DNA of 64,000 nt from Actinoallomurus soli (GTDB lineage Bacteria > Actinomycetota > Actinomycetes > Streptosporangiales > Streptosporangiaceae): contig NZ_JAMXMV010000013.1 of the NCBI RefSeq assembly GCF_024055715.1, positions 124,001-188,000 on the forward strand, in the 5' to 3' direction. Under the pieces are notes generated by a model that had not been told where the DNA came from, did not search any database, and was given only the letters and a program-made list of their open reading frames with translations. This document shows, piece after piece, positions 23,755 through 32,281 of this stretch; position 1 is the first letter of the stretch, and each line of letters begins with the position of its first letter. Both the position numbers and the translations under genes were made by a program.

Positions 23755-25092
23755 TCATTCGGCGACGGTGTCCTCGGGGGTGCCGTGGGCGATGGCGGCC
23801 AGGGTGGTGAGCGCGTGGTCGAGGGTGTCGGGCGGTGGGGAGGCGAGCCCGAGGCGTACGGCGCCGGGCGCGGCGGGCCGGCCGATGGCGAACGCCGCCG
23901 CGGGGGTGATGGCGATGCCGCGCCGGGCGGCGGCCGCGACGAACGTCTCGGCGCGCCAGGGATCGGGCAGCCGCCACCAGCAGTAGTAGGCGTGCGGGTC
24001 GGCGTGCACGGTGAAGCCGGTGAGGGCGCGTGCGGCGATTCGCTGGCGGGCGGCGGCGTCGTCGCGTTTGGCCTGGCCGATGACGGCGGCGGTGCCGTCG
24101 GTGATCCAGCGGGTGGCGGCCTGCAGGGCGAATCCGGTCGCGGTCCAGGCACCGGACCGCAGCGCGGAGGTGAGGCGGTCGGTGAGCGCGGGTGGGGTGA
24201 GGATGAGGCCGGCGGTCAGGCCGGGCGCGAGCCGTTTGGACAGGCTGTCGACGAGGACGGTGTGGTCGGGGGCGAAGGCGGCCAGCGGCGGCGGCCCGTT
24301 GGTGAGGAAGGACCAGATGCGGTCCTCCACGGCGGTCAGGTTCAGGCGGGTGAGGGTGGCGGCGAGTTCGGCGCGCCGCGCGGGCGGCATGGTGAGGCCG
24401 AGCGGGTTGTGCAGGGTCGGCTGCAGGTACACGGCGTGCAGGGGGGTGGCGCGGCAGGCGTCGGTGACGCCGTCGGGGCGCAGGCCGTGCTCGTCGAGGG
24501 GCAGCGGGACCGGGGTGATGCCGAGCCGGGCCGCGATGGCCTTGATGACCGGGTAGGTCAGGGACTCCACGCCGAGGCGTCCTCCGGGTGGGACGAGGGC
24601 GGCCAGGGCCGCGGCGATCCCCTGGCGGCCGTTGCCGGCGAACAGGACGCGGGCCGGGTCGGGATCCCAGCCGGGGCGGCTCAAGAGCGCGGCGGCCGCG
24701 GCGCGGGCGGCGGGTGTGCCGGTGGCGGCGCAGGGGCGCAGTGCCGAGCCCAGGACGTCGGGACGGAGCAGGGGCGTGAGGCCGCCGGCGAGCAGGGTGT
24801 CCTGGCTCGCGACGAGCGGGTAGTTCAGCTCCAGGTCGATGCGGGCGGCGGCGGGTTCGGCGAGCGCGGGGCCGGGAACGGGGGCGGCGGCCCGGACGAA
24901 GGTGCCACGGCCGACCTCGCCGACGACGAGGCCGCGGCGGGTCAGTTCGCGGTAGACGCGGGCGGCGGTGGACTCGGCGATGCGGTGGTCTCGGGCGAAC
25001 CTGCGCTGGGGTGGGAGCCGGTCGCCGGGCCGCAGCCGCCCGGCGGTGATGTCGGCGGCGATGGTGTCGGCGATGCGCCGGTAGTCCTCCAT
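23755..25092 (-). CDS. MocR-type regulator (GntR HTH fused to aminotransferase domain)
   Basis: 445 residues. An N-terminal winged helix of the GntR type (about 1-70) reads YRRIADTIAADITAGRLRPG, RLPPQRRFARDHRIAESTAA and RVYRELTRRGLVVGEVGRGT. A fold-type I aminotransferase domain fills the rest: VLFAGNGRQGIAAAL, LQPTLHNPLGLTMP and the Schiff-base Lys in LVDSLSKRLAPGLTAG. MocR proteins bind PLP and control vitamin B6, GABA or aminosugar genes. It is divergent from an alpha/beta hydrolase gene, with three direct repeats between them. Confidence 0.87.
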   Translation of the reverse strand: MEDYRRIADTIAADITAGRLRPGDRLPPQRRFARDHRIAESTAARVYRELTRRGLVVGEVGRGTFVRAAAPVPGPALAEPAAARIDLELNYPLVASQDTLLAGGLTPLLRPDVLGSALRPCAATGTPAARAAAAALLSRPGWDPDPARVLFAGNGRQGIAAALAALVPPGGRLGVESLTYPVIKAIAARLGITPVPLPLDEHGLRPDGVTDACRATPLHAVYLQPTLHNPLGLTMPPARRAELAATLTRLNLTAVEDRIWSFLTNGPPPLAAFAPDHTVLVDSLSKRLAPGLTAGLILTPPALTDRLTSALRSGAWTATGFALQAATRWITDGTAAVIGQAKRDDAAARQRIAARALTGFTVHADPHAYYCWWRLPDPWRAETFVAAAARRGIAITPAAAFAIGRPAAPGAVRLGLASPPPDTLDHALTTLAAIAHGTPEDTVAE

Positions 25093-25107
25093 CGGGCATT
25101 CCCTTCG

Positions 25108-25165
25108 ATTGCTCCGAGGGCAATGATCCTATTGCACCGAGAATGCTCTGATCAATAGCATCGAG
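25108..25165. promoter_or_regulatory. Three direct repeats, probable MocR operator
   Basis: ATTGCTCCGAG (25108-25118), ATTGCACCGAG (25131-25141) and ATAGCATCGAG (25155-25165) are spaced 23 and 24 bp apart in the MocR/hydrolase divergent promoter region. MocR regulators (GabR, PdxR, TauR) recognise direct repeats, so this is a fitting operator. Confidence 0.6.
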
Positions 25166-25195
25166 CAGTCGGTGTGCGCAGGCAGGAAGGGGCCC

Positions 25196-26095
25196 GTGGT
25201 GGGTTCGGCGTCGGTGAACGGGATCACGGTGGGCTACGACGACGAGGGCGCGGGCGAGCCGCTGGTGCTGGTGCACGGCCACCCGTTCGACCGGACGATG
25301 TGGGGGCCGCAGGCGGCCGCGTTCGCGGCCGAGGGATGGCGGGTGATCGTGCCGGACCTGCGCGGGTACGGGGCCTGCTCCGTCGTGCCGGGTGCCACTC
25401 CCCTGCGGACCTTCGCGCAGGACATCGCCGCGCTCCTGGACCACCTGGGGATCGGGGAGATCACCCTGGGCGGGCTGTCGATGGGCGGGCAGATCGTGCT
25501 GGAGTTCCTCCGGCTGTTCCCCGGCCGGGTGCGAGCGCTGGTGCTGGCCGACACGTTCGCCCAGGCCGAGACCGCCGAGGGCCGGGCGGCGCGGTACGCG
25601 ATGGCCGACCGGCTCGAGCGCGAGGGCATGGACGGCTACGCCCGCGAGAACCTGGCCAAGATGATCTCCCCGGCGAACGTCGAGGCGCTCCCCCACGTCG
25701 CCCGTCACGTCCTGGACATGATGCGCGGCGCCCTTCCGGCGGGCGCGGCGGCCGCGCTGCGGGGCCGGGCCGAACGGCCCGACTACACCGGGCTGCTCTC
25801 CCGCGTCGGCGTGCCGACGCTGATCGTGGTCGGCCGTGAGGACGAGTTCACGCCCGTGGCCGACGCGCGGTTCATGCACGAGCGGATCCCCGGCTCGCGG
25901 CTGGCGGTCCTCGACGGGGCGGCGCACCTGCCGAACCTGGAACGGCCCGAGGAGTTCAACCGGGTCCTGCGCGCCTTCCTGACCGGCCGGGACGACCCGG
26001 CCGGCGCGCCCGCGGAGCGCGCCGCCGACGATCGCGGCGGCGGCCGCGGCGAAGCAGCCGGCCGCTCCGTAGGCGGTGCCGCGAGAGACGCCTGA
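25196..26095 (+). CDS. Alpha/beta hydrolase fold protein
   Basis: 299 residues, with a hydrolase core of about 265 followed by a low-complexity Ala/Gly/Arg tail (from about 26000). LVLVHGHPFDRTMW is the oxyanion strand, GGLSMGGQIV the nucleophile elbow, LIVVGREDEFTPVAD the acid and LDGAAHLPNLERPEEFN the His. This pattern is that of the 3-oxoadipate enol-lactonase/haloperoxidase group. AGGAAGG stands 5 nt before the GTG at 25196. Regulation by the divergent MocR protein is likely from the shared direct repeats. It ends at a strong hairpin. Confidence 0.8.
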   Translation: MVGSASVNGITVGYDDEGAGEPLVLVHGHPFDRTMWGPQAAAFAAEGWRVIVPDLRGYGACSVVPGATPLRTFAQDIAALLDHLGIGEITLGGLSMGGQIVLEFLRLFPGRVRALVLADTFAQAETAEGRAARYAMADRLEREGMDGYARENLAKMISPANVEALPHVARHVLDMMRGALPAGAAAALRGRAERPDYTGLLSRVGVPTLIVVGREDEFTPVADARFMHERIPGSRLAVLDGAAHLPNLERPEEFNRVLRAFLTGRDDPAGAPAERAADDRGGGRGEAAGRSVGGAARDA

Positions 26096-26112
26096 CCCGC
26101 CACGGCGTGTGC

Positions 26113-26147
26113 GCCGCCTCGGCGCGCGACTCGCGCGCCGAGGCGGC
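26113..26147. terminator. Bidirectional hairpin terminator
   Basis: A perfect 16-bp stem, GCCGCCTCGGCGCGCG (26113-26128) with CGCGCGCCGAGGCGGC (26132-26147), and a three-base loop. It lies between the convergent hydrolase (+) and VOC (-) genes. Confidence 0.75.
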
Positions 26148-26190
26148 GGCCGTCAGGAGGCGGCCCCTGTGCGGCCCCTGTGCGGCCTTG

Positions 26191-26565
26191 TCAGGAGGAG
26201 GCGGGACGCGGGCAGACGCAGAAGGGATGCCCGGCCGGGTCCAGCAGCACCAGCCAGCGTCCCTCGCCCGGCTGGAAGTCCGGGCGGGAGGCGCCCAGCT
26301 TCACGCACCGCGCCTCGGCCTCGTCCAGGTCGTCTGCGTACAGGTCCAGGTGGTAGCGCTTGGGCGCGTTCTCGTCGGGCCAGCTCGGCGCCTGGTAGCC
26401 CTCGACGCGCCCGAAGCCGATGTTGGTCACGCCGTCGCCGATCATCGCGTAGTCGCCTTCGCGGTGAGTGATCGGCATGCCGAGGACCTCGTGGTAGAAC
26501 TCGGCGAGCGCGCCTGGATCGGCGCAGTCGAAGTTGAACATGGCCAAAGAGGCGATCGCGGTCAT
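26191..26565 (-). CDS. VOC superfamily (glyoxalase/bleomycin-resistance-like) protein
   Basis: 124 residues with two beta-alpha-beta-beta-beta modules: FNFDCADPGALAEFYHEVLG opens the first and YHLDLYADDLDEAEARCVKL the second, ending in RWLVLLDPAGHPFCVCPRP. This is the pattern of the large actinobacterial VOC group of unknown substrate. Candidate metal ligands (His in KRYHLDLY, Glu/His near the C terminus) are partly present. It is monocistronic and convergent with the hydrolase gene. Confidence 0.8.
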   Translation of the reverse strand: MTAIASLAMFNFDCADPGALAEFYHEVLGMPITHREGDYAMIGDGVTNIGFGRVEGYQAPSWPDENAPKRYHLDLYADDLDEAEARCVKLGASRPDFQPGEGRWLVLLDPAGHPFCVCPRPASS

Positions 26566-26695
26566 GTGACGCCGCCCTTTCGTTCGTCGGTGATGGGCCG
26601 ATCATTCCGGCGATACCTGACATCTTCTGGCAGTTTTGCCGGGGGCATCTCGAGGCGGCGTGCGCTCCTGCGGCCGCGGTCCCGCGGCGGCCGTG

Positions 26696-27316
26696 TCAGA
26701 TCTCGACGTCGACAAGGGTGCGGGCGCCGCGCCGCAGCGCGGCCTGTCCGCCGGTGGCGGCCGCGGCCCACGCCTCGAACGCCGCGAGGTCCTCCTCCGG
26801 CACCGCGACGTCGATCTCGGCGCGGGGACCGTAGCGGGCGCCGATCGGCGGGTACGGGGAGGCGTGCAGGTCCCGCTGGAGCCGGCCGGCCCGCTCGTGG
26901 CCGACGGCGACGGTGACGGTGACGACGGGACGGCGTTCGACCACGCCGACCGCGTCGATCGTCTCGGCGACCGCCTGGCCGTAGGCGCGGACCAGGCCGC
27001 CGGCGCCGAGCTTGACCCCGCCGAAGTACCGGGTGACCACGGCGGCCACCCCGGTCAGGCCGCGGCGGCCCAGCACCTCCAGCATGGGCGGGCCGGCGGT
27101 CCCGGCCGGTTCCCCGTCGTCGCTGTTGCGCGTGATCTCCCCGCGCTCGCCCAGGATGAAGGCGGTGCAGTTGTGGTTCGCGTCGCGGTGGGCGCGGCGG
27201 CGCCCGGCGATGAACGCCTGCGCCTCCTCCTCGGTGACGACGCGGGCCAGGGCACAGATGAACCGGGACCGGCGGATCTCCAGCTCGTGGACGCCGGAGT
27301 GCTTGATGGTGCGCAT
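26696..27316 (-). CDS. YigZ/IMPACT family protein
   Basis: A 206-residue YigZ-type protein: FICALARVVTEEEAQAFIAG at the start of the UPF0029/IMPACT domain, HRDANHNCTAFILGE, the diagnostic NSDDGEPAGTAGPPMLEVLG and VVTRYFGGVKLGAGGLVRAY, then a C-terminal ferredoxin-like DUF1949 domain from about residue 140. It may modulate translation or stress signalling, as eukaryotic IMPACT does; the bacterial role is not settled. The start at 27316 is preferred because GGGAGG lies just upstream. Confidence 0.88.
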   Translation of the reverse strand: MRTIKHSGVHELEIRRSRFICALARVVTEEEAQAFIAGRRRAHRDANHNCTAFILGERGEITRNSDDGEPAGTAGPPMLEVLGRRGLTGVAAVVTRYFGGVKLGAGGLVRAYGQAVAETIDAVGVVERRPVVTVTVAVGHERAGRLQRDLHASPYPPIGARYGPRAEIDVAVPEEDLAAFEAWAAAATGGQAALRRGARTLVDVEI

Positions 27317-27573
27317 GTCGCCTCCCACGGTAGGGCGCGGCCGCCGTGGCGGCCCCGCCGCCGCCTCTCGTCACCGAGAGTGACAGGCGGTGCCGGGCCG
27401 TACCGGCCGGTCCGCCCGCCCGTACCGCGGCGCCGTCGGGTCCGTCGACCGGTCTGAGGTGGTGATTCGCATCGGGCATAGTGGAACGGCCCGCCCGGAC
27501 GGCGCGTGCCTGGGGCATGCGAGATGATTACTCGTCGATCACACACGGATGGGCGGCACAGGGAGCCAGGCTG

Positions 27574-28917
27574 ATGGAATCGTTCGAGGTCCCCGACCGC
27601 GTCCCGCCGCCGGCCCCGGTCGCGCCCGCCGGCGAGGAGGCCGGCGAGGCGGCGCGGCTCGCGGCCGTCCGCCGCTACCGGATCCTCGACACCCCGCCGG
27701 ACGCGGCGCTGGACCGGATCGCGGCGCTGGCCGCCAGGATCTTCGGCGCGCCCATCGGGACCGTGACGATCGTCGACGGCGACCGGGTGTGGTTCAAGGC
27801 GGCGCACGGGCTGCCGGGCGTGGAGGAGGTGCCCCGGGGGCCGGGCCTGTGCGCCGAGGCGGTGTCCCGGCCCGGGCCGTACGCCGTCGCCGACGCCGCG
27901 CAGGACCCGGACGCACGGGAGCATCCGCTGGTGGCGGGCGAGACGGGGGTGCGGTTCTACGCGGCCGCGCCGATCACGACGCCGGACGGGCACCGGCTGG
28001 GGACGGTGAACGTCATGGGGACCCGGCCGCGCGAGGCCGGCCCGCAGGAGCTGACGGTGCTCGGCGACCTGGCGGCCCTGGCCATGGAGCACCTGGAGCT
28101 GCGGTCGTCGGCGCTGCGCGCCGCCGCGCTCGAACGCGCGGTGCACGAGACCGCCGAGCGGGACAGGACGCAGCTGACGGCCCTGGCCGACGCCCTGCAG
28201 CGGTCGCTGCTGCCCCCGACCCTGCCCGAGATGCCGCACTGTGAGATCGCCGCGCACTACCAGCCGGCCATCGAGCCGATCGGCGGGGACTTCTACGACC
28301 TGTTCCCCCTCGACGAGCACGGCCGGCGGTGGGGCCTGTTCATCGGTGACGTCGTCGGCAAGGGCGCCCAGGCGGCCGGCCGCACGTCCCTGGTCCGCTA
28401 CACGCTGCGGACCGAGGCGATCACCCGCCCGAACCCGGCGCGGATGCTGACGGGGCTGGACGCGGCGATCACCCTGGACCAGGCCGTCTATGGGTCCGGC
28501 GGCGCGGAGATGTGGTTCTGCACCGCCGCGGCGGCGATCGTGCGCCCGGGCCCGGCCGGTGCGATCATCACGATCGCCGCGGGCGGTCATCCCCCGCTGA
28601 TCGTGCTGCGCGCCGGCGGCGGGCTGGAGAGCCGTGAGCTGCGCGGTCCGATCATCGGCTGTCTCGAGGGCGCGGTGTACGACAACGTGCACCTGGAGCT
28701 GGCCGCCGGTGACACGCTGCTGCTGTACACCGACGGGCTGATCGACGCCCACCGTGACGGCGCCCGGCTCGGCGAGGACGGGCTGCGGGCGTTCCTGGCC
28801 GGCTGCGGTGGCCTGGCCGCCCCGGCGCTGATGGAACGCCTGCGGGGCCTGGTCGCGACGTTCGACGAGCCCGCCGACGACGACATCGCCATGGTCGCCC
28901 TCAGCATCCCCGCCTGA
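27574..28917 (+). CDS. GAF-domain PP2C/SpoIIE-type protein phosphatase
   Basis: 447 residues. A GAF domain spans about residues 30-175: RILDTPPDAALDRIAALAAR, GTVTIVDGDRVWFKAAHGLP and GTVNVMGTRPREAG. A linker helix (TAERDRTQLTALADALQRSL LPP) leads to a PP2C-like SpoIIE domain with Asp-rich metal motifs IGGDFYDLFPL, FIGDVVGKGAQAA, LLLYTDGLIDAH and ADDDIAMVALS. Actinomycetes use such enzymes to dephosphorylate anti-anti-sigma factors in stress responses. No anti-sigma gene is adjacent. The start at 27574 removes a 31-residue extension with no coding look. Confidence 0.85.
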   Translation: MESFEVPDRVPPPAPVAPAGEEAGEAARLAAVRRYRILDTPPDAALDRIAALAARIFGAPIGTVTIVDGDRVWFKAAHGLPGVEEVPRGPGLCAEAVSRPGPYAVADAAQDPDAREHPLVAGETGVRFYAAAPITTPDGHRLGTVNVMGTRPREAGPQELTVLGDLAALAMEHLELRSSALRAAALERAVHETAERDRTQLTALADALQRSLLPPTLPEMPHCEIAAHYQPAIEPIGGDFYDLFPLDEHGRRWGLFIGDVVGKGAQAAGRTSLVRYTLRTEAITRPNPARMLTGLDAAITLDQAVYGSGGAEMWFCTAAAAIVRPGPAGAIITIAAGGHPPLIVLRAGGGLESRELRGPIIGCLEGAVYDNVHLELAAGDTLLLYTDGLIDAHRDGARLGEDGLRAFLAGCGGLAAPALMERLRGLVATFDEPADDDIAMVALSIPA

Positions 28918-29058
28918 TCGCGGCCGCCCTGCGGGCCGAGTAAGGCCGGCCGGCGCGTCGGCGACGCCGTGCTGCGGGCCGCGCGAGAGGCCGCCGCGCG
29001 CCGGTGACGGCGGCCGATGGGCCGTCAGCGGCGCGACGCGGCGCCGACGGCCGGGTCG

Positions 29059-29988
29059 TCAGCGGCCCGGCGCGCCGGGCCGGTCGTCCGGGGGCCGGCC
29101 GGCGGCGGTGAGGAGCAGGACGGCGGCCAGGGTCAGGGCCGCGCCGAGGTACTGCAACGGCAGCAGCCGCACGCCGAGGAACAGCGCTCCGGCCAGCCCG
29201 GCGACGGCCGGTTCGATCGTGCTGACGATGGCCGATTCGGTGGCCGTGATGTGGCGCAGGCCGGTGACGGACAGGCTGAAGGCCAGCGCCGTGGACAGCA
29301 CGACCACGATCGCGGTCAGGGCGGTCACGGTGACGGCGTCGCCGACCGGGTGGGCCCGCCAGGGCGGGGCCCAGATGAGCATGGGGACGCTCGCGATGCT
29401 CAGCCCCCACGCCGTGGTCGCTCCGGAGCCGATGACCCGGACCATCCGCGCCGAGGCGAGCATGTAGTACGCGAAGGCGACGGCGGACGCCAGGCCGAAC
29501 ACGACGCCGAGCGGACCGATCCGCAGGGCGGCGAGGCCGCCGCGCCGGCCCAGGATGAGCAGGGCCACGCCGACGCCCGCGGCCGCCAGCGCCGCCAGGC
29601 GGCCGGGCGAGGGGCGGACCTCGCCGCGCAGCATCTGCCATCCGGCCGTGATGGCGATGGCGTTGTACTGCAGGAACGTGGCCGTCGCGACGTCGGAGTG
29701 CTCGATGGCCGCGAACCAGGTGTACTGGGTCGCGGCCATGCCGACGAGGCCCAGGACGAGGAGCCGCCCGATGTGCCGGCCCGGCCAGGCGGGGCGGAAG
29801 ACCGCCAGCAGGAGAAGCCCCGCGCCCGCCATGCGGACGGCGACCAGCCAGCGCGGATCGATGCCGTGCCGGTGGAACAGCTCCTGGGCCGCGACCCCGC
29901 CCACTCCCCACAGGACGGCGGCCGTGGCGGCGAGGATCAGGCCGGCCGTGCGCCCGATCGCGCGACGCCGTCGCGTGTCCTGCAGCAA
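29059..29988 (-). CDS. EamA/DMT-family transporter
   Basis: 309 residues with ten predicted membrane helices in two EamA repeats: LILAATAAVLWGVGGVAAQE opens the first, PLGVVFGLASAVAFAYYMLA the second. Drug/metabolite transporters of this type export amino acids or small metabolites. A basic N terminus (MLQDTRRRRAIGR) fits the positive-inside rule. It is monocistronic; the substrate is unknown. Confidence 0.85.
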   Translation of the reverse strand: MLQDTRRRRAIGRTAGLILAATAAVLWGVGGVAAQELFHRHGIDPRWLVAVRMAGAGLLLLAVFRPAWPGRHIGRLLVLGLVGMAATQYTWFAAIEHSDVATATFLQYNAIAITAGWQMLRGEVRPSPGRLAALAAAGVGVALLILGRRGGLAALRIGPLGVVFGLASAVAFAYYMLASARMVRVIGSGATTAWGLSIASVPMLIWAPPWRAHPVGDAVTVTALTAIVVVLSTALAFSLSVTGLRHITATESAIVSTIEPAVAGLAGALFLGVRLLPLQYLGAALTLAAVLLLTAAGRPPDDRPGAPGR

Positions 29989-30147
29989 GCGACCTCCCGC
30001 TTCCGGGGCGCTCGCCGGGTGACGCCCTGCTCCGTGCCCGTTTCACCGGACTTGCGGTCATGATGCCAGAGGCGGGCCCGGTGACTCGCCGACGCCTCCG
30101 CGTGCGGATCCTCGTACCGGCACGGGCCGCGCGGCCGCCGTCGCGTC

Positions 30148-31758
30148 TCAGCCACGGGCGGGGACGAAGATCCGCTGCAGGGTCCGCAGCGCCGCGTCGA
30201 GGTCGGTGAGCGCCGCGCGTACGCGGTCGGCCGGGGATTCCGGCGCTGCGGGGACCGTCTCGTCCCGGGCGGGCGGGGGCGGCCCGGGGAGGGTACGGCG
30301 CCCGACCGCGAGGCGGGCCCGGGTCAGGTCGGCCGCGACGGCGGCGTGCATGCGGAGCACACCGGGCGCGTCCAGCACGGCGTGGTGCTCGGCCGCGCAT
30401 CGCGCGATGGCGTGGACCGGCGCGGCGCACCGGCGCACGGCGTCGATCGCGTCGGCGGGATGGGAGCGACCGGGGTGGTGGAGGCCGTGGAGGGCGCGGT
30501 GGGCCCGCAGCGGGCCGGCGATCTGCTCGAGCCGCCGTACGGCGGCGTCGAACCTGGCCTGGTCGTCGGCCAGCCGGGCCGGTTCCCGGCGCGCGGCGGC
30601 CAGGAAGTCCCCCAGCACGGCCAGCGCGTCCGCGGTGCGGCGGCGCAGTACGTCGGCGGACCGGATCGGCAGGATCAGCCAGAACGCCGCCACGCCCAGG
30701 ACGGCGCCGACGGCGATCGCCTCCAGGCGGGTGCCCAGCAGGCCCGGGGCGGACTGCCCGAAGTAGCCGTAGAGCAGGGCCAGGACCGCGGTGACGCACC
30801 CGGCCCAGTAGGCGTACCCGAAATGCCGTAGCCAGGTCGCCGCGGCGAGGACAATGAAGATCACGACGACCGTGCGGTGGTCGTGGACGCCGAACGTGCC
30901 GGCGATCAGCGTGGCGGCCGCGGTGCCGGCCGCCGCGCCGGCGGTCCGCAGCACGCCCTTGTGAAGGACGTCCGCGCGGCCCCGCGCCCCGCTGCACACG
31001 ACGAACGCGGTGAGCACCGCCCACGTCCAGTGCTCGGCGAACGCCGCGTGACCCGCGACGAAGGCGGCGCCGACGGCGCCGGCCATCTGCAGGCTCATGC
31101 GCGTGCTCGCGGACGGCCGCCGCCCGCCGCCCGCCCGGGCCGGTGGCGTGTACGCCGGGGGGTGCGGGCGGGTGAACCCAGTGCGTTCCGCGGCCCACCG
31201 GGCGGTGAGCCCCCACGACGCGGCGATCAGCGCGACGAGCGCCGCCCACAGGTCCTGCCCGTGGCCGGCGGGCGGGACCCCGGGCACCTGCACGATGAGC
31301 ACGGCGACCAGCGGCAGCACCGCGAGGGTGCCGGCCCTGGTCGCGCGCGGCCCGAATCGCCGTACCGCGATCGTGGCGGCGAGCAGGACGGTGAAGACCG
31401 CGTCGCCGGCGACGCGGTGGCCGGCCATGAGCCGGGAGGTCTCGGCAGCCGCGACCGCCAGGGGCGGCAGGACCGCCAGGGCGATGAGCCGGTCGGCGAC
31501 GCCGGTGCCGGACCCGGCGCGCGAGAGGGTCAGCGTCAGCGCGACCGCCTGGATGAGGATGTCCACGTGCAGGTGCGCGGTGTGCTCGAGCAGCAGCGCC
31601 GACCCGTACGCCGCCAGGGTCGCGGCCATGCCGACGGCGGTCGCCCGCAGCGCCGTCAGGCCCGGATCGAGGCGCTGGGCGGCGGAGAAGCCGGAACGAA
31701 CGGTACGAAATACGTACGAGTTGAGAGCTGAGGAACGCCGTATCGGCCTGTCGCTCAT
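30148..31758 (-). CDS. FUSC-family membrane protein (aromatic-acid exporter-like)
   Basis: 536 residues with two blocks of membrane helices (about 30-150 and 195-330). The second contains the FUSC core: AVLTAFVVCSGARGRADVLH, then VLRTAGAAAGTAAATLIAGT and FGYAYWAGCVTAVLALLYGY. A C-terminal cytoplasmic helical domain of about 190 residues follows (AARREPARLADDQARFDAAV). This is the plan of the FUSC/YccS/AaeB group. It is divergent from a MarR regulator only 29 bp away, so it is probably repressed by it and induced by a phenolic or similar ligand. Confidence 0.82.
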   Translation of the reverse strand: MSDRPIRRSSALNSYVFRTVRSGFSAAQRLDPGLTALRATAVGMAATLAAYGSALLLEHTAHLHVDILIQAVALTLTLSRAGSGTGVADRLIALAVLPPLAVAAAETSRLMAGHRVAGDAVFTVLLAATIAVRRFGPRATRAGTLAVLPLVAVLIVQVPGVPPAGHGQDLWAALVALIAASWGLTARWAAERTGFTRPHPPAYTPPARAGGGRRPSASTRMSLQMAGAVGAAFVAGHAAFAEHWTWAVLTAFVVCSGARGRADVLHKGVLRTAGAAAGTAAATLIAGTFGVHDHRTVVVIFIVLAAATWLRHFGYAYWAGCVTAVLALLYGYFGQSAPGLLGTRLEAIAVGAVLGVAAFWLILPIRSADVLRRRTADALAVLGDFLAAARREPARLADDQARFDAAVRRLEQIAGPLRAHRALHGLHHPGRSHPADAIDAVRRCAAPVHAIARCAAEHHAVLDAPGVLRMHAAVAADLTRARLAVGRRTLPGPPPPARDETVPAAPESPADRVRAALTDLDAALRTLQRIFVPARG

Positions 31759-31787
31759 GACCAGATGCTAAGTGATAGCGTAACAAT
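31759..31787. promoter_or_regulatory. Short divergent promoter between fusC-like and marR genes
   Basis: Only 29 bp separate the two starts. TAGCGT (31776-31781) ends six bases before the GTG of marR, so that gene is probably leaderless. The AT-rich word AGTGATAGCGTAACAAT is a candidate MarR site covering both promoters. Confidence 0.4.
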
Positions 31788-32270
31788 GTGAGCGCGACGG
31801 ATGAGGGCGCCGACCTCCTGGACGGCGCCGCGCAGGTGCGGCAGGGCGTGACGCGGCTCGGGCGGCGGTTGCGCGCGGCGCGCGCGCCCGGGGCGCTCAG
31901 CGCCAACAAGCTCGGGGTCCTCGGCCACCTGCACCGGCACGGCCCGGCCACCGCCGGCGAGCTCGCCGCCGCCGAGTACCAGCGGCCGCAGTCCCTCACC
32001 CGGGTGTTCGCCGAGCTGGAGCGCGCCGGCCTGATCACCCGGATCCGGGACGACCGCGACCGCCGCCAGTCGGTGCTGGCCATCACCCCGGCGGGCACCG
32101 CCGCGCTGGCCCACGACATGGCCGAGCGCGACGCGTGGCTGGCCTCGGCGATGGCCGGGCTCTCGGACACCGAACGCCAGGTGCTGCGGCTGGCCGGGGC
32201 GCTGATGGAGCGGCTCGCCGGCGACCCTTCCCCTCCCGGCCGCCCGGGCGGCCGGCCCACCGACCACTGA
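31788..32270 (+). CDS. MarR-family transcriptional regulator
   Basis: 160 residues with a MarR winged helix: LSANKLGVLGHLHRHGPATA, AAEYQRPQSLTRVFAELERA and GLITRIRDDRDRRQSVLAIT (recognition helix and wing with the Asp-Arg-Asp-x-Arg tip). Amphipathic N- and C-terminal helices form the dimer interface. There is no ribosome-binding site; a -10 directly upstream suggests a leaderless mRNA. It is divergent from the FUSC transporter it likely controls and 11 bp upstream of a GH13 gene, which is probably co-transcribed. Confidence 0.87.
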   Translation: MSATDEGADLLDGAAQVRQGVTRLGRRLRAARAPGALSANKLGVLGHLHRHGPATAGELAAAEYQRPQSLTRVFAELERAGLITRIRDDRDRRQSVLAITPAGTAALAHDMAERDAWLASAMAGLSDTERQVLRLAGALMERLAGDPSPPGRPGGRPTDH

Positions 32271-32281
32271 CGGGATCCGCC

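Noticed and set aside
22847-25927. 1026-codon minus-strand open frame
   Set aside because: Only its last 257 codons (the PIG-L gene) look like protein; the rest overlaps the MocR gene off-frame and the hydrolase antisense.
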